Of a stretch of DNA of 64,000 bases, positions 25,403-34,026 are shown in pieces. This DNA comes from Roseiterribacter gracilis (GTDB lineage: Bacteria; Pseudomonadota; Alphaproteobacteria; BOG-932; Roseiterribacteraceae), in assembly GCA_018332375.1 (NCBI GenBank), contig BOPV01000001.1, forward strand, positions 4,030,001 to 4,094,000, written 5' to 3'. The notes beneath the pieces are model-generated. The model ran no database searches. It was not told the origin of the DNA and saw nothing but the letters and a program-made list of their open reading frames with translations. The position numbers and the translations under genes are program-made. The stretch's first letter is position 1, and every line of letters starts with the position of its first letter.

Positions 25403-26541
25403 GTCCGGCGCGGAAACAGCACGATCCGGTGCAACCAAGCCAGCAACGGCTGGTCGACAAACCGGGTGAAGATCGTCGCGCAGGCGAACAAGGTCGCAAG
25501 AAAGACGCTTGCGATCGACCAGCCGACGATCTTCCCCGACGTCGCCTCGACCACCCACCAGGCCGCGAACGGACCGGCCAGCAGCGGGAAATGCAGCAGA
25601 TAGATCGCGAAAGAATTGTGGCCGAGAAACTGTCCCGGCCGTGACGTCAACAGACGCTGCAGGCGCGCGCTCAACAACACCGCCAGAAACAGGCCGATCG
25701 CGCTGATCGTGGCGATCAGATTGGCCACGGTCAGTTCGCCGTAGCGTTCGCGCAGCGACGTCTGCGGGCCAAGCAACCAGTCGCCGCCAAACGCGACGCC
25801 GACCGCAAGCGGCAGCAACCAGATCCAGCGCATGTGGCGCAACTGGCCCGCACGCCAGGCGCGCTCGAACAGAAAGCCGAGCGGGAAGGCGGCATAAAAC
25901 ACGCTTTGCCCGGCGACATAGAGACAGCAGGGGATCGACAGGACCGCGACGGCGATGCGCGCCCGCGCGGGGATCAAACGCACGAGAAGATAGATGCCGA
26001 GCGAGCCGAAGAATTCGATCTGCATCGTCCACAGCGGCGGATCGAATTTCACCATGCGGCCGCGATAGAGATCGAGCAGCGTCGTGCGCAGAAAATGCAG
26101 AAGGTTGGTATCCAGCGCACCGTCGGTGACGGCAAGAAACGTGTGGCCGGTCGCAACGCGCATGTCGTTTCCAGCCGTCGGGAACAGTGCCAGGCAGGCG
26201 AGCCCGAACAGGCAGGCGACGAAGGACGGCACGGTCAGCCGCAAATAGCGGCGCAGCCCCAGCGTCGGCAAATTGGCGCGGCTGCGTTCCGCAGCGCGCG
26301 TCAGCACGAATCCCGACAAAAGAAAGAACACGCAGACCCACGGGCCGCCATTGCAGAAAATCTGCAGCGGCGAATTCCAGACGGCGGTCTGCGCCGCCGC
26401 CAAGGATCCAACCGGGATCGGTCCCCATCCGATGACCGGAAACGCGACCGCAATCGTGTGGCCCAGCACGACGCACAGCGCGGCCACGCCGCGCAAACCA
26501 TCCAGCGCGTCAATCCGCGACGACGAATCCATCGATTGCAT
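25399..26541 (-). CDS. Acyltransferase family 3 membrane protein
   Basis: Membrane O-acyltransferase of the OafA/NodX type that acylates sugars or other envelope molecules. The 380-residue protein begins with the family signature RIDALDGLRGVAALCVVLGH (catalytic-type His) and has FFLLSGFVL, about ten helices, and LWTMQIEFFGSL. It lies 18 bases downstream of the Lrp regulator in the same direction, so they may share a transcript. Its stop (TAG on the minus strand) overlaps the dctM stop. The acceptor is unknown. Confidence 0.88.
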   Translation of the reverse strand: MQSMDSSSRIDALDGLRGVAALCVVLGHTIAVAFPVIGWGPIPVGSLAAAQTAVWNSPLQIFCNGGPWVCVFFLLSGFVLTRAAERSRANLPTLGLRRYLRLTVPSFVACLFGLACLALFPTAGNDMRVATGHTFLAVTDGALDTNLLHFLRTTLLDLYRGRMVKFDPPLWTMQIEFFGSLGIYLLVRLIPARARIAVAVLSIPCCLYVAGQSVFYAAFPLGFLFERAWRAGQLRHMRWIWLLPLAVGVAFGGDWLLGPQTSLRERYGELTVANLIATISAIGLFLAVLLSARLQRLLTSRPGQFLGHNSFAIYLLHFPLLAGPFAAWWVVEATSGKIVGWSIASVFLATLFACATIFTRFVDQPLLAWLHRIVLFPRRT

Positions 26542-26559
26542 GAAGGGGAAGAAGCGCGC

Positions 26560-27042
26560 TCAACGTTGCAAATGCGCTAATGGCAACGCGGTCGAGTCTT
26601 TATAAGTTTCGAGCACGAAGCTCGATCGCACGTCTTTGACGCCCGGCATCTTCAACAGCTTCTTGCGCGCGAAGTTGGCGTAGTCGTCCAAGGTCGGCAC
26701 GACGACTTTGAGCAGATAGTCGAACGCGCCGGTCATCATATGCACGGCGACGACTTCGGGTTCGGCGGCAGCCGCGTCACGGAATGCATCTGCCAACTGA
26801 TCGTTGTGCCGTTCGACCTGCACTTCGACGAACGCGACGACGTCGAGGCCCAGCTTCTTGCGATCGAGCAGCGCGACATAGCCGCCGATCATTCCCTGTT
26901 CTTCCAATTGCCGGACCCGGCGCAGGCAGGGCGAGGGCGACAGGCCGATCCGGTCGGCAAGCTCGACATTGGCGATCCGCCCGTCCTGCTGCAGCGTCTC
27001 GAGAATCTTCCGGTCTGCCGGGCTGAGGGCGGTTTCGGGCAC
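26560..27042 (-). CDS. Lrp/AsnC family transcriptional regulator
   Basis: A 160-residue feast/famine regulator with an N-terminal winged helix (LSPADRKILETLQQDGRIANVELADRIGLS, then CLRRVRQLEEQG) and a C-terminal RAM domain (VEVQVERHNDQ, MMTGAFDYLLKVVV, VRSSFVLETYK). It starts with GTG at 27042 and is divergent from hppD across 127 bases. Lrp-type regulators next to hppD often respond to tyrosine or another aromatic amino acid; that it controls hppD is inference from position. Confidence 0.92.
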   Translation of the reverse strand: MPETALSPADRKILETLQQDGRIANVELADRIGLSPSPCLRRVRQLEEQGMIGGYVALLDRKKLGLDVVAFVEVQVERHNDQLADAFRDAAAAEPEVVAVHMMTGAFDYLLKVVVPTLDDYANFARKKLLKMPGVKDVRSSFVLETYKDSTALPLAHLQR

Positions 27043-27169
27043 GATATGCTCCAGATTCGGTTCTTGTTGGCAGAAGCTGCCCCGATCTGACCGGTCCGAG
27101 ACCGAGAAGGCAAGGACTTGCCTGGCCGGGGCGGCGTAGTCTCAAGCCCATCATTTTGGGAGGCGTCTG

Positions 27170-28255
27170 ATGGCCGAGATCACCGAGCAGAATCCGATGG
27201 GCACCGACGGGTTCGAATTCGTCGAATTCACCGCCCCCGATCCCGCGGTGCTGGAAGGCGTGCTGACGCGTCTCGGTTTTTCCCCCGTCGCCAAACATCG
27301 CTCGAAGAAAGTCACCTTGTGGAAGCAGGGCGACATCAACTTCATCGTCAATGCCGAGCCCGGCAGCCCGGCCGCGACCTTCGCCGCTGCGCACGGCCCC
27401 AGCGCCAATGCGATGGCGTTCCGCGTCAAAGACGCGGCCTTCGCCTATCAACGCGCGCTGTCGCTGGGTGCAAAGCCCTTCACCGGCAAAGTCGGTGCGA
27501 TGGAGCTGAACATTCCCGCCATCGAAGGGATCGGCGGGTCGGCGCTTTATTTCGTCGATCGCTACGGCAAGAACACGATCTACGACGTCGACTTTGAATT
27601 CTTCGCCGACCCCAACGTGCCCGGCGTCGGCCTGCAGATCATCGATCACCTGACGCACAATCTGCGGCAGGGCGAGATGGACACTTGGTACGGCTTCTAC
27701 AACAAGCTCTTCAATTTCCGCGAGATCCGCTACTTCAACATCGAAGGCAAAGTGACCGGCTTGCGTTCGCGCGCGCTGACGTCGCCCTGCGGCAAGATCA
27801 AGATCCCGCTCAACGAAAGCGCCGGCGGCGAGCAGAAGGATCAGATCCAGGAATTCATTGAGCAGTATAAAGGCGAAGGCATCCAGCACATCGCGATGTC
27901 GACCGGCGACATTTTTGCGACCGTGAAAGGGTTGCGTACCAAGGGGCTCGGCTTCATGGATGCGCCGCCGGACACCTATTACGAAATGCTCGAAGAACGT
28001 CTGCCGGGCCATGGCGAAGACGTCGCCGCGCTGAAAGACAATTGTCTGCTGCTCGACGGTACGACTGCGTCGCAGAACGGTGCCAACAACCGCCTGTTGC
28101 TGCAGATCTTCAGCGAGACCGTGGTCGGCCCGATCTTCTTCGAAATCATTCAGCGCAAAGGCGATGACGGTTTCGGCGAAGGCAACTTCAAAGCCTTGTT
28201 CGAGTCGATCGAACGCGACCAGATCAAGCGCGGCGTGATCAAGGAAGTCGCGTAA
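27170..28255 (+). CDS. hppD: 4-Hydroxyphenylpyruvate dioxygenase
   Basis: Converts 4-hydroxyphenylpyruvate to homogentisate in tyrosine degradation; a mononuclear iron enzyme. The 361-residue protein has the three metal ligands in family motifs: His in IDHLTHNL, His in GIQHIAMSTGD and Glu in FFEIIQRKGDDGFGEGNFKALFES, plus the FSPVAKHRSK start region. A good ribosome site (GGGAGG) precedes the ATG. It is divergent from an Lrp regulator. The next pathway enzymes are not adjacent, but maleylacetoacetate isomerase is at 35949. Confidence 0.97.
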   Translation: MAEITEQNPMGTDGFEFVEFTAPDPAVLEGVLTRLGFSPVAKHRSKKVTLWKQGDINFIVNAEPGSPAATFAAAHGPSANAMAFRVKDAAFAYQRALSLGAKPFTGKVGAMELNIPAIEGIGGSALYFVDRYGKNTIYDVDFEFFADPNVPGVGLQIIDHLTHNLRQGEMDTWYGFYNKLFNFREIRYFNIEGKVTGLRSRALTSPCGKIKIPLNESAGGEQKDQIQEFIEQYKGEGIQHIAMSTGDIFATVKGLRTKGLGFMDAPPDTYYEMLEERLPGHGEDVAALKDNCLLLDGTTASQNGANNRLLLQIFSETVVGPIFFEIIQRKGDDGFGEGNFKALFESIERDQIKRGVIKEVA

Positions 28256-28264
28256 CGCGCAGGC

Positions 28265-28939
28265 TCAAGCGCGCTTGCGCGCCGCTGGCTTTTTCTCTGG
28301 TGCCGGGTAGAGGCGGAGCAACAGCTCGGCGGCGTTTCTTGCGCGTGTTTTGATGTCTGCTGCGCTCGGCGGTTCGGCCAGGCGCAGCAGAAGATCGACC
28401 AGCGTACCTTCCCAAAGCAGGGCCAGATACCGCCGGCTGATTTGTGCCGGATCGCCGGCGGCGATCAGATCTTGTTGCTGCGCCGCTTCGATCAAGTTGC
28501 GCAGCTTGGCGACCGCGGCTTTGCGGCCGACCTCGTCGAGTGCCTGCGCCACTTCGGGCGAACGTTCGGCCTCGGCAATTGCCAGGCGATGCACCGCCAG
28601 CACGTCCACATCGCAAACCTCGGTCATGACGCGCGCGCCGAACGCCGCCAGAATCGCGATCAACGAGTCGTGATCGTGCGGCGCCGGCATGTCGGCCGGC
28701 GCCTCCATGCGTTGTGCGCGCGTGGCGATACAGGCGATCAGCATCTGCTGTTTGTTGCCGACCACCGCATAGAGCTCGCGCTTGGAGACACGCGCGCGCG
28801 TTGCGATTTCCAGCGTGCTCGTCTCGCCATAGCCGCGCTCGGTGAAGGCGGTGAAGGCGGCATGCAGGATGCGGTCGCGGATCGGCGTGTCTGAATCGAT
28901 CGTGTCGCGTGTCTTCGAATTGGATTTCGCGCGCGGCAA
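28265..28939 (-). CDS. TetR family repressor, divergent from the ABC export operon
   Basis: A 224-residue regulator with a TetR N-terminal helix-turn-helix (IRDRILHAAFTAFTERGYGETSTLEIATRARVSKRELYAVVG) and a C-terminal ligand domain with no recognised motif, plus a basic tail (KKPAARKRA). The frame continues upstream with no start suited to the family; the TTG at 28939, just after a purine-rich GGGGGA, is chosen. Between it and the ABC operon lie four GGTACC half-sites, its probable operators. It likely represses the operon and itself. Confidence 0.88.
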   Translation of the reverse strand: MPRAKSNSKTRDTIDSDTPIRDRILHAAFTAFTERGYGETSTLEIATRARVSKRELYAVVGNKQQMLIACIATRAQRMEAPADMPAPHDHDSLIAILAAFGARVMTEVCDVDVLAVHRLAIAEAERSPEVAQALDEVGRKAAVAKLRNLIEAAQQQDLIAAGDPAQISRRYLALLWEGTLVDLLLRLAEPPSAADIKTRARNAAELLLRLYPAPEKKPAARKRA

Positions 28940-28956
28940 ACCATCCCCCTTGACCT

Positions 28957-29005
28957 GGTACCGAGCGGTACCGTACGGTCGATCACATTGGTACCGACTG
29001 GTACC
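28957..29005. promoter_or_regulatory. Four-half-site GGTACC operator array for the TetR regulator
   Basis: GGTACC occurs at 28957, 28967, 28990 and 29000. Each pair is spaced 10 bases start to start, one helical turn, and the two pairs are 33 bases apart, about three turns. The right-hand pair extends to the perfect inverted repeat TTGGTACC-GACT-GGTACCAA (28988-29007). The array fills the space between the divergent tetR and ABC genes. Such dyads are typical of TetR dimers binding the same face of DNA. Confidence 0.75.
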
Positions 29006-29026
29006 AACCACTATCATCAGGTTCCC

Positions 29027-29740
29027 ATGACTGTCCAGCTTACCGCCGGCGCAGAACGGCCGGTCGTGCGCCTGCGCGCCGTCGCCAAGAATTACGACGC
29101 CGGTGCCGTGCAAGTGGCGGCGCTGCGCGGCGTCAGTCTCGAAATTCCGCAGAATTGTTTCTCGATGCTGGTCGGCCCGTCCGGCAGCGGAAAGACGACG
29201 CTGCTCAATCTGATCGGCTGCATCGATGCGCCGACGGAAGGGACGGTCGAGGTCTGCGGCGAAGCGATCGCAGCGTTCGGCGACAATGCGCTGTCCGATT
29301 TCCGGGCCCGCAACATCGGCTTCATCTTCCAGAATTTCAGTCTCGTTCCGGTTTTGTCGGCGTACGAGAACGTCGAATATCCGCTGCTGCTGGTCGGCAT
29401 GGCACCCGCCGAGCGGCGTCGGCGCACCCTGGCGATGCTGGACGCGGTCGGCCTTGCCGCGCAGGCGCGCCAGCGTCCGAACGAATTGTCGGGCGGGCAG
29501 AAGCAACGCGTCGCCATCGCACGCGCGCTGGTCAAGCAGCCGCAGCTGGTCCTGGCAGACGAGCCGACGGCCAATCTCGATACCGCAACCGGCGCGTCGA
29601 TCATCGAGTTGATGCGCCGCATTCAGGTCGAGCTGCGTACCAGCTTCGTCTTCTCCACCCATGACCCGCACTTGATGTCGCATGCGGACGAGACCTTCAC
29701 GATCCGCGACGGCGCGCTGGTCCAACCGGGATTGCACTGA
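29027..29740 (+). CDS. ABC transporter ATP-binding protein (LolD/MacB type)
   Basis: The ATPase of an FtsX-type exporter. The 237-residue protein has Walker A GPSGSGKTT, the Q-loop NFSLVPVLSAYENV, signature LSGGQKQRVAIARAL, Walker B LVLADEPTANLD and a switch His (STHDPHLM), the order and LolD-like spacing of the MacB/LolD clade. The ATG at 29027 is preferred over an upstream GTG-type start that lies inside the operators. Its stop overlaps the next ATG by one base, so it is translationally coupled to the permease. It is part of a four-gene unit with a LolA-like protein and a probable barrel. Confidence 0.93.
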   Translation: MTVQLTAGAERPVVRLRAVAKNYDAGAVQVAALRGVSLEIPQNCFSMLVGPSGSGKTTLLNLIGCIDAPTEGTVEVCGEAIAAFGDNALSDFRARNIGFIFQNFSLVPVLSAYENVEYPLLLVGMAPAERRRRTLAMLDAVGLAAQARQRPNELSGGQKQRVAIARALVKQPQLVLADEPTANLDTATGASIIELMRRIQVELRTSFVFSTHDPHLMSHADETFTIRDGALVQPGLH

Positions 29741-31140
29741 TGATGCGTCTGCTTCAGATCGCCTTTCGCAATATTCTGCGCAACCGGCGCCGCTCGTTGA
29801 TGACGGGTTCGGCGGTTGCGGCGGGTGCCGCTGCGATGCTGCTGTTCGGTGGCTTCGCTGCGTATATTTTCGCCGGGCTTGAGACCAACAACGTGCAGCG
29901 GGTTGGTCACCTGACGATCTTTCGCTCCGGCTATTTCCTGTTCGGGTCGGGAAATCCTGCGGCCTATGGAATCGATCGCTACCAATCGGTGATCGATCTG
30001 GTGCGCAAGGATCCGGTGTTGCAGCCGATGATCCGCGTGGTCACGCCGACGCAGACATTGCTTGGCATCGCCGGAAATTTCTCGGGCGAAGCCGATGCAT
30101 CCAAGACGTTTATGGGCGTCGGATTGATCCCGTCCGACCGCGAGCGGATGCGCCAGTGGGATGAGTTCGGCGTCAGCGCACGCTATGTCGGCGATGCGCG
30201 CTTGTCCGACCAGGATCCAGAGCGCGGCTTGCTCGGTGTCGGCATCGCGCGAATTCTTGGACTCTGCGCACCGCTGTCGCTACCGAATTGCGCCGGCGCG
30301 CCACGCGCGGCCGAAGTGAAAAAGCCCGTGTCGGTACGGCAGGACATTGCCGATCTGGCTGCGCGGTCGATCGAGCGTGGCGGCGACAAGCAGGCCATGC
30401 CGCAAATCAACCTGCTCGCTGCGACGGCGGGCGGCGCGCCGAACGTCGTCGTTCTTTCGGTTCGCGGTGCCGAGTCGCAGGCTGCGAAAGAGCTGGACGA
30501 CAATTACGTCGCGATGCATCTCGCGCTTGCGCAGCAGCTCGTCTACGGCCGCGGCGAGCACAAGGCGACCGGCATCGTGCTGCAGCTTCATCGCAGCGAA
30601 GACATGCCGGCTGCGCGCGCGCGGCTGACCACCGTCCTGCAGCAAAACAACCTGCCGCTCGAAGTGCGCGACTTCGCCGAGCAAGTGCCGTTCTATACGC
30701 AGGTCGTCGCGCTGTTCAGCTCGATCTTCTTCTTCATCGCGCTGGTGATGGGGGTGATCGTTCTGTTCGCAGTGGTCAACACCATGACGATGAACGTGAT
30801 GGAACGGACCAACGAAATCGGCACGATCCGCGCGATGGGCGTGCGCCGCGCCAGCATCCGCTGGCAATTCATTGCCGAAGGCGCGCTGATCGGCGCAGTC
30901 GGTGCGAGCATTGGTGCAGTATTGGCGATCGCGATTGCGTTGCTGATCAATCGCGCCGGCCTGACTTGGATGCCGCCCGGCAGCGCCGCTCCGTCGCCGC
31001 TGCGTCTCGAAGTTCTCAGTCATCCACGCCTGATCCTGAGCACGTGGCTGGTTCTGGCCGTGATGGCGACGATCGCTGCGTTGCTTCCCGCCGGTCGTGC
31101 GGCGCGCCTCTCTGTCGTCGATGCGCTGCGTCATGTTTGA
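29740..31140 (+). CDS. ABC transporter permease, FtsX/MacB (LolC/E-like) family
   Basis: A 466-residue membrane protein with one N-terminal helix (MTGSAVAAGAAAMLLFGGFAAYIF), a large periplasmic domain of about 300 residues and three C-terminal helices (FSSIFFFIALVMGVIVLFAVVN, GALIGAVGASIGAVLAIAIALLI, LVLAVMATIAALLPA). The family motif NVMERTNEIGTIRAMGVRR precedes the third helix. This topology is that of LolC/E and MacB, which extract or move molecules at the outer face of the inner membrane. It overlaps the ATPase gene by one base. The downstream LolA-like gene suggests lipid or lipoprotein transfer. Confidence 0.92.
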   Translation: MMRLLQIAFRNILRNRRRSLMTGSAVAAGAAAMLLFGGFAAYIFAGLETNNVQRVGHLTIFRSGYFLFGSGNPAAYGIDRYQSVIDLVRKDPVLQPMIRVVTPTQTLLGIAGNFSGEADASKTFMGVGLIPSDRERMRQWDEFGVSARYVGDARLSDQDPERGLLGVGIARILGLCAPLSLPNCAGAPRAAEVKKPVSVRQDIADLAARSIERGGDKQAMPQINLLAATAGGAPNVVVLSVRGAESQAAKELDDNYVAMHLALAQQLVYGRGEHKATGIVLQLHRSEDMPAARARLTTVLQQNNLPLEVRDFAEQVPFYTQVVALFSSIFFFIALVMGVIVLFAVVNTMTMNVMERTNEIGTIRAMGVRRASIRWQFIAEGALIGAVGASIGAVLAIAIALLINRAGLTWMPPGSAAPSPLRLEVLSHPRLILSTWLVLAVMATIAALLPAGRAARLSVVDALRHV

Positions 31141-31147
31141 GGGTCCG

Positions 31148-31906
31148 ATGCGTCTGCTCGTTCTGTTGCTTCTTCTGGTCGCCGGTTCGGCGTCGGCGCA
31201 GACGGCGCAGGAAATCGTCGCCAAGGCCGACCGGATCCGCAATCCCGGCCAGGCATTTCGTTCGACCGTCACCTTGACTGAGTACGTCAATGGCGGTGAG
31301 CGCGATCGCACGATGCTCGCGGTCTTCTCCAAAGAAGATCCGGTGACGCATCAGTTCCGCAACCTGGTGCAGTATGTCGAGCCGCCGCGCGATACCGGAA
31401 AACGCGTACTGCTCGACGGGCGCTCGCTGTGGTTCTACGACCCGGCCTCGAAAGCCAGCGTGCGCATTTCGGCGCAGCAGCGTCTGGTCGGGCAGGCGTC
31501 GATCGGCGACATCCTGACCGTCAATCTCGCCGCCGATTACACCGCGTCCGTGTTGGGGAGCGAGACGATCGACGACGCGGCGCGCCAGAAGCGCACGTGC
31601 TGGCACTTGGATCTGAAAGCCGCGTCGGACCAGTCGACCTACAATCGCGTGGAATACTGGGTCGATCAGGCGAACTTCCAGCCGGTCAAGCTGCGCGTCT
31701 ATTCCGACAGCGGACGCGTGCTCAAAGTTCTGTACTACCGCGACTTTGCCGAGCGGCTTGGCGCGCTGCGTCCGGCCGAAGCGGTGATCATCGATGCGGT
31801 CGATACCAATCTGGTCACGACGGCGCGGCAATCCGGCGATCAATTCCAGGACGTGCCCGATGCCTGGTTCCAGCGCGATTACCTGCCGCGGCTGCAGTTG
31901 AAATGA
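31148..31906 (+). CDS. LolA-like outer-membrane lipoprotein-sorting family protein, periplasmic
   Basis: A 252-residue periplasmic carrier-type protein with a signal peptide (LLVLLLLLVAGSASA). The mature part begins QTAQEIVAKADRIRNP and contains the family features FSKEDPVTHQFRNLVQYVEPPRDTGKRVLLDGRSLWFYDP and FQPVKLRVYSDSGRVLKVLYYRDF, typical of the LolA-fold group found beside MmpL or FtsX transporters. Such proteins bind lipids in an open beta-barrel. The ATG at 31148 follows GAGGG; an upstream ATG at 31133 would add five residues. It overlaps the downstream gene as ATGA. A bridging role between permease and outer membrane is inferred. Confidence 0.85.
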   Translation: MRLLVLLLLLVAGSASAQTAQEIVAKADRIRNPGQAFRSTVTLTEYVNGGERDRTMLAVFSKEDPVTHQFRNLVQYVEPPRDTGKRVLLDGRSLWFYDPASKASVRISAQQRLVGQASIGDILTVNLAADYTASVLGSETIDDAARQKRTCWHLDLKAASDQSTYNRVEYWVDQANFQPVKLRVYSDSGRVLKVLYYRDFAERLGALRPAEAVIIDAVDTNLVTTARQSGDQFQDVPDAWFQRDYLPRLQLK

Positions 31907-33273
31907 AACTGCGTCCGCTGCTGCTGTTGTGCTGGTTCCTCACCGGAACGGCGGCAGCACAGTCAAATGATCTCGATCGCATCCCCACGCAGGCGTCCGC
32001 GCAGGCTCCTTCATCTGCGTCGTCGGACAGCGGGCGCATCTATCTCGAAAACGTCCTCACCGCCATGTCGAAGCGCAGCGGGCTCGTTGTGCCGCTGCCG
32101 TCTTCGTCCAGCACGCCCGACTGGCAAGAGCGCCTGTTCCTCGACATACGGAAGGAATGGTCGCTGGGTGACGGTCTGCGCGCCGCCTATAGCGGCAGGC
32201 TTAATCTGCGGGCCGAGAACGACCTGCCGTTTCCGCGCCACCTGAATCTGATTCACGATCTGCGCGAGGCCTATCTCGGTTGGGAGCCGGTCGAACGCGT
32301 GTATCTCGATGTCGGCCGCATCAATCTGAAGAACGGCGTTGCGCTCGGATTCAATCCGACCGACTTCTTCAAAACGCGTGCGGTGGTCGAGCCGCTGTCT
32401 GCCGATCCGTCGGTGCAGCGCGAGGATCGGCTCGGGACGTTGATGGCGCGTCTGCAATATGTCGGGAACGGCGTGACTCTTCTGGCCGCGTTCGCGCCTG
32501 CGATCGAGTCCGTCAGCCCGATCTATGGCAATCGCAACCTGCCAAGCTTCGATCCGATGTTCGATCGCACCAACGCGCATATGCGAACGCTGTTGAAAGC
32601 GAGCGCCGATCTGGGCGAGGGGGTGACGCCCGAACTGCTCGTCTATCGTGAAGGAAGCCGCACGATGTTCGGCGCGAACGTCACGCGCGATCTCGGCCGT
32701 GACGTGGTGGCCTATGCCGAATGGGCGGGCGGGCGGCGGGCAAATCTGATCGAACAGGCGCTGCAGTTCGGCACACGTACCGGCACGCTGCCCGCATCTG
32801 TCGCGCGGAGTTTCGCGACCGATCCGCGCCGCCATTTTCAAAGCGATCTGGCAATCGGCGCGTCTTACACGACCGAGAGCAAGATCACCTTCAATCTCGA
32901 ATATCACTACGCGCAGGGCGCGTTCGGGGCGGGTGACTGGGATCGCTGGTTCGGCAATCGAACCGTTTCATCGGGGACGCTTTGGTTCTTGCGCAGCTAT
33001 GCGGCGGATCAGCAGGCGCCAGCCAATCGGCATGCGCTGTTCCTGCGGGCCGACTGGGTCGATGCGTTGGTGCGCAATCTCGACGTGACGGGATTCATCC
33101 GCACCGACCTGCCGGACCGGTCCAGCCTGCTGCAATTCACCGCCGACTATCATCTGTCGGATCGATGGACGGTCGGCGGATTGGTCAGCGCGAATCTCGG
33201 CAGTGCGCGCACCGAGTTCGGCAGTTTGCAGCAGGCCGGTACCGTTCTGTTCAAAGTTGCGCGCTACTTCTAG
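31903..33273 (+). CDS. Predicted outer-membrane beta-barrel protein of the ABC/LolA-like operon
   Basis: A 456-residue exported protein with a signal peptide (LLLLCWFLTGTAAA). The rest alternates polar and hydrophobic residues with turns rich in Asp, Asn and Gly, and it ends in an aromatic-terminated strand (VLFKVARYF), the usual C-terminal signature for barrel assembly. YLDVGRINLKNGVALGFNPTDFFKTRA is the most distinctive segment and resembles porin-like barrels found next to LolA-like genes. The ATG overlaps the LolA-like stop. I do not recognise a named family with certainty. By position it could receive or pass on whatever the ABC transporter and LolA-like protein handle. Confidence 0.78.
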   Translation: MKLRPLLLLCWFLTGTAAAQSNDLDRIPTQASAQAPSSASSDSGRIYLENVLTAMSKRSGLVVPLPSSSSTPDWQERLFLDIRKEWSLGDGLRAAYSGRLNLRAENDLPFPRHLNLIHDLREAYLGWEPVERVYLDVGRINLKNGVALGFNPTDFFKTRAVVEPLSADPSVQREDRLGTLMARLQYVGNGVTLLAAFAPAIESVSPIYGNRNLPSFDPMFDRTNAHMRTLLKASADLGEGVTPELLVYREGSRTMFGANVTRDLGRDVVAYAEWAGGRRANLIEQALQFGTRTGTLPASVARSFATDPRRHFQSDLAIGASYTTESKITFNLEYHYAQGAFGAGDWDRWFGNRTVSSGTLWFLRSYAADQQAPANRHALFLRADWVDALVRNLDVTGFIRTDLPDRSSLLQFTADYHLSDRWTVGGLVSANLGSARTEFGSLQQAGTVLFKVARYF

Positions 33274-33285
33274 CGCGCCACCACA

Positions 33286-34026
33286 TCAGCGGGCGCCCAG
33301 CGCGTGGGCGAGGTCGACCAGCTCGTTCTGGTTTATGTCCGACACCAACGTCATTTGCATGCCGTCGGCGCGCCAATGAACCAGGCTCAACCCGTTGCGC
33401 ACCGAGGTTGATAGTTTCGTTGTGCCCGGCGTTGCCGCAGCGGCGAACAGATTGATCGTGTGGAGCCGGCGCTTATAGACGATCGCGGCGGCGGGTTTGC
33501 CGTCGAGCACGTCCAACCGTCCGCCGATCAACTGATAACCGTCGACTTCGACCACCGGCGGCGAGAAGGAGAGTTTGTCGGCGAACCACGGCTTCACCGT
33601 GTGCCGGTCGGAACTCGCCACGTCGATCAGGTGATTGGCCTGCAACGAACGCGAATGCGCAGCGACCAGCTGATCGTCGCTGCTCATATGCGGCAGCGCC
33701 ACCCACATGCCGACATAGGCGGCCAACAACCAGCTCGCCGCCAAGGCGGCGAATTTCGAAGCGCGCGGCACCCAGCGCGGCGTCGTCGACGTCACCAAGG
33801 TCGGCGTCGCCAGCGCGGTTGCGCGCATGCGCGCCGCCATGCCGGCGGGCAGTTCATATTGCGTCAACGAGGTGCGCAGCGTGCTCGACAGAACGCGCAT
33901 CTGTTCGTCGGCGGCGCGGCAGGTGGGGCAGGTTTCGAGATGGTCGTGCAGCTTCACCGCGCGTGCAGGATCAAGTTCACGATCGACCGCAGCCGAAATC
34001 TGGATCAGGGCATCTTCGCAACGCAT
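33286..34026 (-). CDS. Anti-sigma factor with zinc-binding N-terminus (zf-HC2 type)
   Basis: A 246-residue membrane-anchored regulator that would hold the adjacent ECF sigma factor. The N-terminus MRCEDALIQISAAVDRELD leads to the ZAS motif HDHLETCPTC (His-x3-Cys-x2-Cys). One helix (FAALAASWLLAAYVGMWVAL) near residue 105 separates the cytoplasmic domain from a periplasmic domain of about 120 residues that should sense the signal. Its ATG overlaps the sigma stop by one base (TGATG). Zinc and thiols suggest possible redox sensing, which is inference. Confidence 0.87.
   Translation of the reverse strand: MRCEDALIQISAAVDRELDPARAVKLHDHLETCPTCRAADEQMRVLSSTLRTSLTQYELPAGMAARMRATALATPTLVTSTTPRWVPRASKFAALAASWLLAAYVGMWVALPHMSSDDQLVAAHSRSLQANHLIDVASSDRHTVKPWFADKLSFSPPVVEVDGYQLIGGRLDVLDGKPAAAIVYKRRLHTINLFAAAATPGTTKLSTSVRNGLSLVHWRADGMQMTLVSDINQNELVDLAHALGAR

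Noticed and set aside
24416..26476. Long minus-strand open frame across dctM and the acyltransferase
   Set aside because: One part is antisense to dctM and the rest is a different frame of the acyltransferase on the same strand; no motif.
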